From: Flavobacterium beibuense F44-8
GTDB lineage: Bacteria; Bacteroidota; Bacteroidia; Flavobacteriales; Flavobacteriaceae
Assembly: GCF_000769915.1 (NCBI RefSeq)
Contig: NZ_JRLV01000008.1
Location: 62,001 to 126,000, forward strand
Reading direction: 5' to 3'
DNA: 64,000 bases
Each line of letters opens with the position of its first letter. Position 1 is the stretch's first letter. Positions 8,476-17,228 of the stretch are shown in pieces. A program made the position numbers and the translations under genes. The notes beneath the pieces are model-generated. The model had not been told where the DNA came from. It ran no database searches and saw only the letters and a list, made by a program, of their open reading frames with translations.

Positions 8476-8528
8476 GAACAAAAATTGTAATTTACTATTG
8501 TAAAACACCAAAAAGTTAGATAATTGCT

Positions 8529-9296
8529 ATGAAAAAGTTAATAACAGCCATTTTGTTTTTTACAATATGTAATGTTTACTCTCAAAACGCCTTTTCTACG
8601 GGCGAGTATTTTAAATTCAGAATCCATTACGGTTTTATAAACGCCGGGTATGCCACCCTTGAGGTTAAAGATGCCGTTCGTGAAAATAAAAAAGTATTTC
8701 ACGTGGTAGGTAAGGGGTATACTACAGGTGCAGCAAAACTGTTTTTTAAGGTGAAGGATGATTACCAGAGTTACTTTGATAAAGAGACCGGTAAGCCTTA
8801 CCAGTTTATAAGGAAAATAGACGAGGGCGGATATACCAAAAATCAGGAAGGTTTCTTTAACCAGTCCAGTAATACGGTAACCGTAAACGACTATAAAAAC
8901 GATACGAAAAAAACCTTCAAGGTCCCTGAGAACGTGCAGGATATAGTATCGGTGTTCTACTATTTGAGAAACCACCCTGAGGTTGATGACCTTAAAGTGG
9001 GGGGCTTTATAGAAGTAGACATGTTTTTTGATGAAGAAGTGACGAAGTTTAAGTTAAAATTCCTTGGTCGCGAGGATATAAAAACTAAATTTGGGACCGT
9101 TTCTGCTATGATATTCAGACCCTATGTTCAGGCAGGCCGTGTATTTAAAGAAGAGGAGAGTTTAACTGTCTGGATTTCAGACGATGGAAACAGGATTCCT
9201 CTAAGGATAAAGGCAGATTTGGCAGTGGGTTCATTAAAGGCAGATTTGGACGAGTTTAAAGGGCTTAGCCACTCTTTTAAAGTTAAATCTAAATAA
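8529..9296 (+). CDS. DUF3108 family secreted protein
   Basis: A 255-residue exported protein with a Sec signal peptide (MKKLITAILFF to about residue 19, ending VYSQ). The rest is beta-rich. Features shared with DUF3108 proteins as I recall them are the opening GEYFKFRIHYGFINAGYATL, a KVKDDYQSYFDK segment, and a C-terminal IPLRIKADLAVGSLKADL. It is presumably periplasmic or attached to the outer membrane; no enzymatic motif is seen and the biochemical role is unknown. It starts a tight run: kynA begins 4 bases after its stop. The family name is a recollection of sequence pattern, not a search result. Confidence 0.75.
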   Translation: MKKLITAILFFTICNVYSQNAFSTGEYFKFRIHYGFINAGYATLEVKDAVRENKKVFHVVGKGYTTGAAKLFFKVKDDYQSYFDKETGKPYQFIRKIDEGGYTKNQEGFFNQSSNTVTVNDYKNDTKKTFKVPENVQDIVSVFYYLRNHPEVDDLKVGGFIEVDMFFDEEVTKFKLKFLGREDIKTKFGTVSAMIFRPYVQAGRVFKEEESLTVWISDDGNRIPLRIKADLAVGSLKADLDEFKGLSHSFKVKSK

Positions 9297-9300
9297 CACA

Positions 9301-10233
9301 ATGGACATTACACCCGCAATAGAGCAACAGCTTAACGATCTTGAAAAAAAATTTAAGGCAATAAACCAGAAAACAGAAACCCATCTTGAAGGGCTTCTTT
9401 GGGCAAAACCCATAACCTACTGGGATTATATACAAACCGATGCATTATTAAACCTGCAAATTCAAAGGACTACGCTTCCGGATGAAATGGTTTTTATAAT
9501 GTACCATCAGGTAAATGAGCTGTTGTTTAAAATGATATTGTGGGAAGTAGAGCAGCTTTGCCATACCGAACAACCTGAAACGGCTTACTTTACCGAAAAG
9601 CTAATGCGTATTAGCCGTTACTTTGATATGCTTACCACCTCGTTTGATATTATGGGCGACGGTATGGAGGTAGATCAATATATGAAGTTCAGGAATACAT
9701 TAACGCCTGCGAGCGGATTCCAGAGTGCACAATACCGTCTTATCGAATTTGCTTCTACAGATCTTATTAATCTTATAGATTACAGGTACAGGGCAGATAT
9801 TGACAGAAACACGCCTTATGAGCATGCGTTAGAGCATTTATACTGGCAGGCTGCAGGTAAAGACTATAAAACAGGAGAGAAATCATACCTGTTATCGCAG
9901 TTTGAGAAAAGGTATAAGGGCGAATTCCTCCGCTTTATGGAAGAGTACAATACTATAAACATATGGAGGAAATTCAAACAACTTCCGGAAGAAACCCAAA
10001 AAGATGCTACGCTTGTAAAAGCAATGCGTCATTATGATTATACGGTAAATGTTACCTGGGTAATGGGGCACTACAATACGGCAAAAAAATATATTGAAAG
10101 CGTTTCAGGTCCGCAGGAAGCAACCGGAGGAAGCGACTGGAAAAAATATATGCATCCTAAATACCAAAGAAGGATATTTTTCCCTGAATTATGGAGTGAG
10201 GAGGAATTAAAGAACTGGGGAGAAAACGTATAA
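9301..10233 (+). CDS. kynA: Tryptophan 2,3-dioxygenase
   Basis: Haem enzyme that opens the indole ring of tryptophan to N-formylkynurenine. The 310-residue all-helical protein shows the family's conserved FRNTLTPASGFQSAQYR segment (residues about 131-147), an N-terminal MYHQVNELLFKMIL helix with His69 at the position of the distal His, and His244/His257 in the region of the haem ligand. The closing ATGGSDWKKY and FFPELW elements also fit. It is divergent from the proteobacterial enzyme but has its core motifs. It sits between DUF3108 and an M23 peptidase gene, with 4 and 21 base gaps, next to the tyrosine pathway genes. No kynureninase or formamidase gene is in the window. Confidence 0.9.
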   Translation: MDITPAIEQQLNDLEKKFKAINQKTETHLEGLLWAKPITYWDYIQTDALLNLQIQRTTLPDEMVFIMYHQVNELLFKMILWEVEQLCHTEQPETAYFTEKLMRISRYFDMLTTSFDIMGDGMEVDQYMKFRNTLTPASGFQSAQYRLIEFASTDLINLIDYRYRADIDRNTPYEHALEHLYWQAAGKDYKTGEKSYLLSQFEKRYKGEFLRFMEEYNTINIWRKFKQLPEETQKDATLVKAMRHYDYTVNVTWVMGHYNTAKKYIESVSGPQEATGGSDWKKYMHPKYQRRIFFPELWSEEELKNWGENV

Positions 10234-10254
10234 TAACCGCATAAAACATCTAAT

Positions 10255-11496
10255 TTGAGATATCTTGCTTTCATATTATTGCTAACCACTTTTATTGCCT
10301 GTAAAAAAGAGGAGAAGGACGTTAAGCCTGAAACCGTAGCAAAGAAAGAGGTTAAAAAAATAAGAAAAGAATTTGGCTTTGTTGTAGACAGTTTTCAGGT
10401 AGTGCATGATACCATTAAAAGTGGAGACACTTTTGGCGGATTAATGGCTAAACAAAACTTTGATGCAGCAGCTATCCATAATATAACCGAAAAAATTAGG
10501 GATACCTTTAATCTTAGGGATATAAGGATAGGTAAACCTTACACTCTTTTTAAGGATAAAAATGCGCCACATGACCTTAAGGCATTTGTGTATCAGCCCG
10601 ATAAGCTTAGCTATTATGTTATTGATTTAAGGGACTCAATAGTGGTGCATAAAAAGAAACGTCCTGTAACCGTGAAGCGCAGGGTAATTGTAGGGGAGAT
10701 TGAAGGTTCACTGGCAGGTTCTTTACAAAAGGAAGGTGTAGGGCCGGCATTGGCACAAGAGCTTTCTGAGATTTACGCCTGGAGTGTCGATTTCTTCAGG
10801 ATACAAAAAGGTGATAAGTTTGGGGTTATCATTAACGAAACCTATATAAGTGACAGTATTTATGCCGGAATTAAAAATATAGAAGGTTCTTACTTTGAAT
10901 ACAAAGGCGATAAAATTTATGCCTTCCCTTTTAAGCAGGATACACTTGCTAAAACCTATGATTATTATGACCATGAAGGTAAGGCGTTAAAAAGTATGTT
11001 CTTAAAGGCACCGCTTAAATTTAGCCGTATTTCTTCGCGTTTTACACCAAGACGTTTTCACCCGGTACAAAAACGCTGGAAAGCACACAATGGTACTGAT
11101 TATGCCGCTCCTACAGGTACACCTATTATGGCAACAGCCAGGGGTATTGTTGAAAAAGCCGGATATACTGCCGGTAACGGTAATTATGTAAAGATATGGC
11201 ACAACAAAACATACTCTACCCAATACCTTCACATGTCTAAGATTTTAGTTAAAAAAGGGCAAAGCGTAAGTCAGGGACAAATAATCGGTAAAGTAGGTAG
11301 TACAGGACTGGCAACCGGGCCTCACGTTTGTTACCGTTTTTGGAAAAACGGGGTGCAGGTGGATGCTCTTAAGCAAAAGTTTGGAAGTTCTGAACCAATA
11401 AAGCCGGAACACATGTCAAGGTATGAGACTTACATGAAGCCTTTAAAGAAAGAATTAGATAGTATCACAAACCTCAAATTAAATAATAATAAGTAA
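10255..11496 (+). CDS. M23 (LytM-type) peptidase, lipoprotein, Cys in place of a zinc-ligand His
   Basis: Predicted periplasmic peptidoglycan hydrolase or LytM regulator. It begins at TTG (10255): an in-frame stop at 10234 leaves no ATG, and the start gives a clean lipoprotein signal ([10 protein letters not shown], Cys16). Residues about 50-250 are an N-terminal region with a peptidoglycan-binding flavour ([14 protein letters not shown]). The C-terminal LytM domain has the first ligands in HNGTD (His278, Asp282), but the usual HxH motif reads GPHVCYRF: His357 is kept and the ligand position is Cys359. A Cys can bind zinc, so activity is possible but not assured. The pgi start overlaps the stop by one base (TAATG). 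Confidence 0.9.
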   Translation: MRYLAFILLLTTFIACKKEEKDVKPETVAKKEVKKIRKEFGFVVDSFQVVHDTIKSGDTFGGLMAKQNFDAAAIHNITEKIRDTFNLRDIRIGKPYTLFKDKNAPHDLKAFVYQPDKLSYYVIDLRDSIVVHKKKRPVTVKRRVIVGEIEGSLAGSLQKEGVGPALAQELSEIYAWSVDFFRIQKGDKFGVIINETYISDSIYAGIKNIEGSYFEYKGDKIYAFPFKQDTLAKTYDYYDHEGKALKSMFLKAPLKFSRISSRFTPRRFHPVQKRWKAHNGTDYAAPTGTPIMATARGIVEKAGYTAGNGNYVKIWHNKTYSTQYLHMSKILVKKGQSVSQGQIIGKVGSTGLATGPHVCYRFWKNGVQVDALKQKFGSSEPIKPEHMSRYETYMKPLKKELDSITNLKLNNNK

Positions 11497-13145
11497 TGGC
11501 AATGGAAAATATCAACCCTACAGGTACCGCAGCCTGGACGGAATTACAAAAGCATTTTGCCGATATGCAAAATGCCTCCATGCAGGAGATGTTTGCTGCC
11601 GATAAAGGCAGGAGCGAAAAATTCCACATTCAGTGGAATGATTTTTTAGTGGACTACTCTAAAAATATAATAAACGAGGAAACGCTTTCACTTTTACTAA
11701 AACTTGCTCAGGAGTCAGGATTGGCATCGGCTATAGATAGTTATTTTGCCGGAGATGCTATTAACAGAACAGAAAACAGGGCAGTACTTCATACTGCATT
11801 GCGTGCACCCGAAAGTGCCGGTGTAGAAGTAAACGGTGTTAATGTAATGCCGGAAGTGTATGCCGTAAAAAATAAAATAAAAGGATTTTGTGACGGTATT
11901 ATAAACGGTTCTCAAAAAGGTTATACCGGTAAAGCATTTACTCATGTGGTAAATATTGGTATAGGTGGTAGTGACTTAGGGCCTGCAATGGTTGTAGATG
12001 CACTTGCTTATTACAAAAACAACCTTGAGGTGCGCTTTATTTCAAACGTAGACGGTGACCATGTTATGGAAAGCCTTAAAGGTTTGAATCCTGAAACTAC
12101 CCTTTTTGTAATTGTTTCTAAAACCTTTACTACTCAGGAAACGCTTTCTAATGCTCAAACGGTAAGGGAATGGTTCCTTAAATCGGCTAAGCAGGAAGAT
12201 GTGGCCAAACATTTTGTGGCTGTATCTACCAATATACAAAAGGTTACCGAGTTTGGTATTGATGAGAATAACATATTCCCTATGTGGGATTGGGTTGGCG
12301 GACGTTTCTCCCTGTGGAGTGCCGTAGGTCTTTCAATCAGTCTAGCTGTAGGTTTTGAAAACTTTGACGGACTGCTTAAAGGTGCGCACGATATGGATGA
12401 GCACTTTAAAACGATTCCGCATGATAAAAACATTCCGGTTGTACTGGCATTATTAAGTGTATGGTATAACAACTTTTTTGGTGCCGAAAGTGAGGCTTTA
12501 ATACCTTATACCCAGTACCTGCAAAAATTGGCTCCTTACCTGCAACAGGGTATAATGGAGAGTAACGGTAAGAGTATAGACCGTAACGGTAACCCGGTAC
12601 AGTACCAAACCGGTACTATTATATGGGGAGAGCCGGGTACAAACTCTCAGCACGCTTTCTTCCAGTTAATACATCAGGGTACTAAACTTATCCCTACCGA
12701 TTTTATTGGTTTTGTACAGCCGTTACACGGTAATAAAGACCACCATGATAAACTGATGTCAAACTTTTTTGCTCAAACCGAGGCATTACTTAACGGTAAA
12801 ACCGAGGCTCAGGTTAAAGCGGAGTTTGTAAAACAGGGTATAGATGGCGATAAGGCAGCGTTTTTGCTTCCGTTTAAGGTGTTTACAGGCAATAAGCCTA
12901 CAAATACCCTTTTAATCGATAAACTTACGCCAGAGACGTTGGGATCGCTTATTGCACTATATGAGCATAAAATATTTGTACAGGGTGTAATATGGAATAT
13001 TTTCAGTTACGATCAGTGGGGTGTTGAGTTAGGTAAACAACTGGCTAATTCTATCCTGGATGAGATACATTCAGGAGACGTTAAGCAGCACGATAACTCT
13101 ACCGAATTCCTGTTAAATTACTTTCTTAAAAACAAGAAATACTAA
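11496..13145 (+). CDS. pgi: Glucose-6-phosphate isomerase
   Basis: Interconverts glucose-6-phosphate and fructose-6-phosphate in glycolysis and gluconeogenesis. The 549 residues match the family's usual length. The sugar-phosphate loop appears as [15 protein letters not shown] (about 151-165). The two PROSITE-type signature regions are present around [14 protein letters not shown] and [20 protein letters not shown]. The C-terminal region ends with [10 protein letters not shown]. The start ATG shares a base with the preceding stop, so it is the last gene of the DUF3108-kynA-M23-pgi run. A strong terminator follows 42 bases later. Confidence 0.97.
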   Translation: MAMENINPTGTAAWTELQKHFADMQNASMQEMFAADKGRSEKFHIQWNDFLVDYSKNIINEETLSLLLKLAQESGLASAIDSYFAGDAINRTENRAVLHTALRAPESAGVEVNGVNVMPEVYAVKNKIKGFCDGIINGSQKGYTGKAFTHVVNIGIGGSDLGPAMVVDALAYYKNNLEVRFISNVDGDHVMESLKGLNPETTLFVIVSKTFTTQETLSNAQTVREWFLKSAKQEDVAKHFVAVSTNIQKVTEFGIDENNIFPMWDWVGGRFSLWSAVGLSISLAVGFENFDGLLKGAHDMDEHFKTIPHDKNIPVVLALLSVWYNNFFGAESEALIPYTQYLQKLAPYLQQGIMESNGKSIDRNGNPVQYQTGTIIWGEPGTNSQHAFFQLIHQGTKLIPTDFIGFVQPLHGNKDHHDKLMSNFFAQTEALLNGKTEAQVKAEFVKQGIDGDKAAFLLPFKVFTGNKPTNTLLIDKLTPETLGSLIALYEHKIFVQGVIWNIFSYDQWGVELGKQLANSILDEIHSGDVKQHDNSTEFLLNYFLKNKKY

Positions 13146-13187
13146 TTAAAAACACACTTAATAGTTTTTAAGTTATATATAAAACAG

Positions 13188-13216
13188 AGGCCCGAAAGCA
13201 ATTTCGGGCCTTTTTT
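13188..13216 (+). terminator. Terminator after pgi
   Basis: Ten-pair stem AGGCCCGAAA with TTTCGGGCCT, 3-base loop, followed by six T. Confidence 0.9.
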
Positions 13217-13427
13217 ATACCTGTAAACAAAAAAAACAGGTTAATAATGCGTGAATAAATGTTTATCCCAAGGTAAAGCAAAGTGTTAATTTTTTAAGTT
13301 TTTTTTAATATATAGTTGCTTGATTATCACTATTTTGTAAATATGATAGTATTTAATAATGTCTTAACCTTAGGTTGAGGGTAAAATGTAATTTTTGCGC
13401 CCGAAACCTTAAACACACGCAAAAAAC

Positions 13428-16019
13428 ATGAGGAATTTTAGACACTTGTTGATGACCTTAACAATGTTGTTGCTGGGAGCAACATCATTTGCACAGGAAA
13501 CAATTTTAGGTAAAGTTGTAGATGGACAGGACAACTTACCGTTAATGGCAGCTAATGTAGTGGTTAGAGGAACTGCAGACGGGACTACCACAAACGATGA
13601 TGGTAGCTTTACACTTAAAACCAGTAAAACATCGGGAGATGTTATTATCTCTTTTATTGGTTATGAAACAAGGGTTATCCCTTTTACTATTACACCAGGA
13701 CAAACATTTAATGTTGGTGAAATCAAATTAATGGTTGATGCCGAAGAGCTTGATGCAGTTGTAATTGTTGGATCTGGAGTTATTGATATGGAAGAAGACA
13801 GGAAAACACCTGTTGCCGTATCTAAAATCAGTTACAAGGAAATTCAGCAAAAATCTGGTAGCCAGGATTTTCCTGAGGTAATGAAAAATACACCTTCAGT
13901 TTATGTAGCCAGTCAGGCAGGTGGTTTTGGTGACTCTAAAGTATATGTTCGTGGTTTTGACCAAACCAATACGGCATTCCTTTTAAATGGTCAGCCAATC
14001 AACGGTATGGAAGACGGTAACATGTACTGGTCTAACTGGAGCGGTATGACAGATGTTGCAAGCTCTGTACAGGTGCAAAGAGGTTTAGGTTCATCTAAAC
14101 TTGCTATCTCTTCTGTAGGGGGTACTGTAAACATTGTTACAAAAGCTACACAGCTTAGACAGGGTGGTTTTGCTCAGTCTACTGTAGGTAACAACAATTT
14201 TATGAAGAATACAGTATCATACAACACAGGTATGATGGAAAACGGATGGGGTTTTAGTGCATTACTTACTAAGTGGAGTGGTGACGGATACAACCGTGGT
14301 ACTTATGGTGAAGGGCAAAATTACTTTGTATCTGTAGGTTACAAAGCTAACGACAGGCACCTTTTCAACTTCCTTATTTTTGGTGCACCGCAGCAACACG
14401 ACCAAAACTTCACAAAATCGATTTCAAGTTACCTTACAAACGGTAGAAAATACAATAACAACTATGGTTACTACAATGGTGACTATATGACAGAAAGAAG
14501 AAATTACTACCACAAACCGGTAGCTAACTTTAACTGGGATTTCAATATTAACGATGCTATGCAGCTTTCTACAGTGCTTTATGCTTCATGGGGACGCGGT
14601 GGAGGAACCGGTAACTGGGGTAGCGGTAGAGTAAGAACTGCCGACGGTCATGTTGATTTTGATGCTATTTCAGAAAACAACTCGGCTCTTCCGGGAGCTA
14701 TAGGTTCACTAAGCAATGGTGGTTATGCTATCCGTAACTCAGTTAACAACCATGCCTGGTATGGAGTGGTATCTAACTTTAACCACAAACTTACAGATGA
14801 GCTTAGCTACAACGCAGGTATCGACTTAAGAACATATAAAGGAGATCACTATAGAACCATAAACCATTTCTTAGGCCTTAACGGATGGGAAACTACTGAT
14901 AACGCTCAGTATCCTGGAGGTTATATCGTAACAGATGCATTTAGCGCTAAACCTTGGAGCTCTTTATTTGATAATGCTGATGACAACCAGAAAGTAAACT
15001 ACGACTATAGCGAGAGAATTAGCTACGGTGGGGTTTTTGGTCAGGTAGAATATGCTACTGATAACTTCTCTGCATATGTGCAGGGTGCGGTATCTAATCA
15101 GTCGCACATACGCTGGGACAGATTTGGTTATGTAGAGGCTGAAGAAGAATCGGCTAAAGTAAACAATACCGGATTTAACATTAAAGGTGGTGCTAGCTAT
15201 GTTATAACACCTAACCATACAGTATTTGTTAATGCAGGTCATTATTCAAGACAACCATACCACGATAACATCTACCTAAACTTTGGTAACGATGTAAACC
15301 CGTTAACTAAAAATGAAAAAGTAACTGGTTTTGAAGCTGGTTACAGATTTAGAAGTGCTTATTTTGATGCTAACCTTAACCTTTACAGTACTCAATGGAA
15401 AGACCGTGTTACTACAACTTCAGACGGTGATGAGGCTACTGGTGACAGAGTATACTTTAACAATTCTGGTGTGGTACAGTTACACAAAGGTGTTGAGATT
15501 GATTTCATGGCACATCCGTTCACTTTCCTTGATGTAAGAGGTTTCGGTTCATTTGGTGACTGGACTTATGATGATAACATTTACCAAAGGACTTTTGACC
15601 AGGATCAAAATCTTACTGAAGAAGAGGTTATTGATGTTAAAGGTGGTAAAGTAGGTGGTGGAGCACAAACTACTTACGGTTTTGGTTTAGTATATAAAGC
15701 TACTCAAAGATTATCTGTAGATGTTGACTGGAGAAACTACGACAACCTTTACAGTACAGCTGTTGTTAAAGATAATATCGAACTTCCTTCATACGATGTT
15801 TTTGATGCAGGAGCTACTTATAAAATTAACTTTACAGAAACTTCATTATCATTCCGTTTAAACGTGAACAACCTATTCGGGGAAGTTTATATGTCTGAGA
15901 TGACTTCAGCAAGAGCTGTTGAAGACGGAGACGAATCGTATAAAGGAATTAATACAAGTAACAATGTATTCTTTGGTAATGGTACTACCTGGAACTTTGC
16001 GATGAGATTTAATTTCTAA
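13428..16019 (+). CDS. TonB-dependent outer-membrane receptor with carboxypeptidase-like domain
   Basis: Active importer of a large or scarce nutrient across the outer membrane, energised by TonB. The 863-residue protein has a signal peptide (1-22, TSFAQ), then the carboxypeptidase-regulatory-like beta domain common in Bacteroidota receptors (about 25-110). The plug follows (about 125-240, with VYVRGFDQTNTAFLLNG and GGTVNIVTK), then a beta-barrel ending FAMRFNF with a terminal Phe. No SusD partner follows, so it is not a standard glycan-utilisation pair. Substrate cannot be inferred; a siderophore or other metal complex is possible. It stands alone between two terminators. A near-consensus TAATTTTTG (one base too long) lies about 30 bases before the start. 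Confidence 0.93.
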   Translation: MRNFRHLLMTLTMLLLGATSFAQETILGKVVDGQDNLPLMAANVVVRGTADGTTTNDDGSFTLKTSKTSGDVIISFIGYETRVIPFTITPGQTFNVGEIKLMVDAEELDAVVIVGSGVIDMEEDRKTPVAVSKISYKEIQQKSGSQDFPEVMKNTPSVYVASQAGGFGDSKVYVRGFDQTNTAFLLNGQPINGMEDGNMYWSNWSGMTDVASSVQVQRGLGSSKLAISSVGGTVNIVTKATQLRQGGFAQSTVGNNNFMKNTVSYNTGMMENGWGFSALLTKWSGDGYNRGTYGEGQNYFVSVGYKANDRHLFNFLIFGAPQQHDQNFTKSISSYLTNGRKYNNNYGYYNGDYMTERRNYYHKPVANFNWDFNINDAMQLSTVLYASWGRGGGTGNWGSGRVRTADGHVDFDAISENNSALPGAIGSLSNGGYAIRNSVNNHAWYGVVSNFNHKLTDELSYNAGIDLRTYKGDHYRTINHFLGLNGWETTDNAQYPGGYIVTDAFSAKPWSSLFDNADDNQKVNYDYSERISYGGVFGQVEYATDNFSAYVQGAVSNQSHIRWDRFGYVEAEEESAKVNNTGFNIKGGASYVITPNHTVFVNAGHYSRQPYHDNIYLNFGNDVNPLTKNEKVTGFEAGYRFRSAYFDANLNLYSTQWKDRVTTTSDGDEATGDRVYFNNSGVVQLHKGVEIDFMAHPFTFLDVRGFGSFGDWTYDDNIYQRTFDQDQNLTEEEVIDVKGGKVGGGAQTTYGFGLVYKATQRLSVDVDWRNYDNLYSTAVVKDNIELPSYDVFDAGATYKINFTETSLSFRLNVNNLFGEVYMSEMTSARAVEDGDESYKGINTSNNVFFGNGTTWNFAMRFNF

Positions 16020-16053
16020 TTTCTATATAAGCAGATTATTAATTTCAGAATAG

Positions 16054-16083
16054 TCCCCGATTGTATCGGGGATTATTTTTTTA
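16054..16083 (+). terminator. Terminator after the TonB receptor gene
   Basis: Eight-pair stem TCCCCGAT with ATCGGGGA, loop TGT, then a T-rich tail. Confidence 0.85.
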
Positions 16084-16105
16084 TAGTATCCAATCATAAA
16101 ATTTC

Positions 16106-16113
16106 TATTTTTG
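16106..16113 (+). promoter_or_regulatory. -7 promoter element of the 146-residue membrane protein gene
   Basis: TATTTTTG, 28 bases before the start at 16142. No clear -33 TTG. Confidence 0.45.
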
Positions 16114-16141
16114 TATAAGTAGAAAACAAAAACTAACTTTT

Positions 16142-16582
16142 ATGTACGATTCCGTTTTAGGGTTACACTCTTACTGGGCCTATGCCACTTTAGGACTTCT
16201 TTTAATAGCCACTTTAAATGCTTTTGGAGGCTTGTCTTCAAAAAGGGTATTTACGCCAAAAGACAGGCAAATATCAATGATAGCACTTATTTTTTCTCAT
16301 ATCCAGCTTTTGCTGGGATTTGTGCTTTATTTTGTGTCTCCTTATTTTGAAACAGCTAAACAGGCCGGTATGGGAGCTGTAATGAAAGACAGTACTTTGA
16401 GATTATATCTTGTAGAGCACCCGCTTATTAATATAATTGCCATTGCACTTATTACAATAGGATGGTCTAAGCATAAAAAGACTGAAGACAACCAGGCTAA
16501 ATTCAAAAAAATTGGTTACATGTATGCCATTGCTTTAGTGCTACTGTTAAGCAGGATACCGTGGAGCGCATGGTTTAATTAA
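16142..16582 (+). CDS. Small four-helix integral membrane protein, function unknown
   Basis: A 146-residue polytopic protein with about four hydrophobic spans (roughly residues 12-30, 45-66, 90-108 and 124-142). A conserved-looking His/Trp start (GLHSYWAYATLGLLL), a His in ALIFSHIQLLLG, and a His in VEHPLINIIAIAL are spread through the helices. That pattern is reminiscent of b-type cytochrome-like membrane proteins, but haem binding is only a possibility. It has its own promoter element and a terminator immediately downstream, so it appears to be monocistronic. I recognise it as a conserved flavobacterial type but cannot name a function. Confidence 0.75.
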   Translation: MYDSVLGLHSYWAYATLGLLLIATLNAFGGLSSKRVFTPKDRQISMIALIFSHIQLLLGFVLYFVSPYFETAKQAGMGAVMKDSTLRLYLVEHPLINIIAIALITIGWSKHKKTEDNQAKFKKIGYMYAIALVLLLSRIPWSAWFN

Positions 16583-16590
16583 AATATTTT

Positions 16591-16613
16591 GGGTCGCTTA
16601 GCGACCCTTTTTT
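16591..16613 (+). terminator. Terminator after the 146-residue membrane protein gene
   Basis: Seven-pair perfect stem GGGTCGC with GCGACCC, loop TTA, six T. Confidence 0.9.
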
Positions 16614-16651
16614 ATTTTATGGCATTTAATTTGTGAAAAAGGCTTAAATTT

Positions 16652-17095
16652 ATGTCTATGAAAAAAGTACTGCCCTTCGCTTTTTTACTACTAGTGTTTT
16701 TTGTTTTGAGTAGCTTCTCTGCTCATACTGCTTTTGGCGGGCATACTTCAGCTTTTGTTATAAATCCGGTTAGTGATACAGTATCACAAAATTTTACGGT
16801 TTATAAAACCGATGTGATAGCTACCTATTATCATGATAAATTTAACGGTCGTAAAACCAGTAGTGGTGAACGCTTTGATAATACAAAATATACGGCTGCG
16901 CATAAAAGCCTGCCTTTTGGTACACAGGTAAGGGTTACTAACCTAACCAACGGTAAATATGTTGATGTAACCGTAAATGACAGGGGACCTTTTAGTAAAA
17001 AACTGGAAATAGATCTCACGAAAAAGGCATTTATGGAGATAACTGGCAATAAAAATTATGGTATTTTAAAAGTGAAAATTGAAATAATAGAATAA
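16652..17095 (+). CDS. RlpA-like double-psi beta-barrel protein, exported
   Basis: Predicted cell-wall lytic transglycosylase-like protein of the RlpA/DPBB family. An N-terminal signal sequence (hydrophobic residues 5-21) is followed by a linker. The double-psi barrel (about 52-135) contains the family hallmarks TYYHDKFNGRKTSSGE, SLPFGTQVRVTNLTNGK and VNDRGPFSKKLEIDLTKKA, including the catalytic-type Asp of NDRGPF. There is no SPOR domain, so it is a minimal single-domain member. Two in-frame ATGs (16652, 16658) compete; the second gives a more typical signal start (MKKVL). Its role in septal or lateral wall cleavage is not shown here. Confidence 0.88.
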   Translation: MSMKKVLPFAFLLLVFFVLSSFSAHTAFGGHTSAFVINPVSDTVSQNFTVYKTDVIATYYHDKFNGRKTSSGERFDNTKYTAAHKSLPFGTQVRVTNLTNGKYVDVTVNDRGPFSKKLEIDLTKKAFMEITGNKNYGILKVKIEIIE

Positions 17096-17100
17096 TTACT

Positions 17101-17126
17101 AACCGGCTTTAGAGGCCGGTTTTTTA
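17101..17126 (+). terminator. Terminator after the RlpA-like gene
   Basis: Stem AACCGGC with GCCGGTT, 7-base loop, T-run. Confidence 0.85.
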
Positions 17127-17162
17127 TTGGATAAAATTATCTTAAAAAAAAATTAACACAAA

Positions 17163-17197
17163 TTTAGTTCGTTTAGTTCGGTGATTGCCGAACTAAA
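17163..17197. promoter_or_regulatory. Palindromic operator of the efflux operon
   Basis: A perfect 10-bp inverted repeat, TTTAGTTCGG (17172-17181) and CCGAACTAAA (17188-17197), separated by 6 bases. A third half-site copy TTTAGTTCG (17163-17171) lies directly in front, giving a 9-base direct repeat. It sits just upstream of the -7 box of the regulator gene, between the expected -33 region and -7. That position fits repression by the GbsR/MarR protein encoded immediately downstream (inference). Confidence 0.75.
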
Positions 17198-17202
17198 ATT
17201 TA

Positions 17203-17210
17203 TATCTTTG
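17203..17210 (+). promoter_or_regulatory. -7 promoter element of the efflux operon
   Basis: TATCTTTG, exact TAnnTTTG. A TTG at 17185-17187 inside the operator gives a 15-base spacer, slightly short. The start ATG at 17229 follows 18 bases later. This excludes the upstream in-frame GTG at 17181 as the start. Confidence 0.7.
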
Positions 17211-17228
17211 CAAAAAAAATTCATTAAC

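Larger units (their letters stand above)
8223..8528. other. 306-bp intergenic region with two hairpins and two promoter-like elements
   Basis: No protein gene seen. It contains in order: an exact TAnnTTTG (8332-8339), a 10-pair hairpin with one mismatch (8347-8376), a strong terminator (8427-8461), and a second exact TAnnTTTG (8468-8475) that fits as the promoter of the DUF3108 gene. The first promoter plus two hairpins could produce a short untranslated RNA of roughly 110-120 bases. Confidence 0.5.

Noticed and set aside
8538-8975. A 145-codon minus-strand frame opposite the DUF3108 gene
   Set aside because: Antisense shadow of a gene with clear signal peptide and family features. Low-complexity hydrophobic composition arises from A/T-rich codons on the other strand.
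13310-13427. Near-palindrome and AT-rich region in front of the TonB receptor as a Fur site
   Set aside because: Only a short inverted repeat (AACCT-t-AGGTT) is seen. I could not recognise an accepted Fur or other named operator pattern.
17181-17228. GTG start giving the efflux regulator 16 more residues
   Set aside because: It lies upstream of the exact -7 element and inside the operator palindrome, so it would not be on the mRNA.
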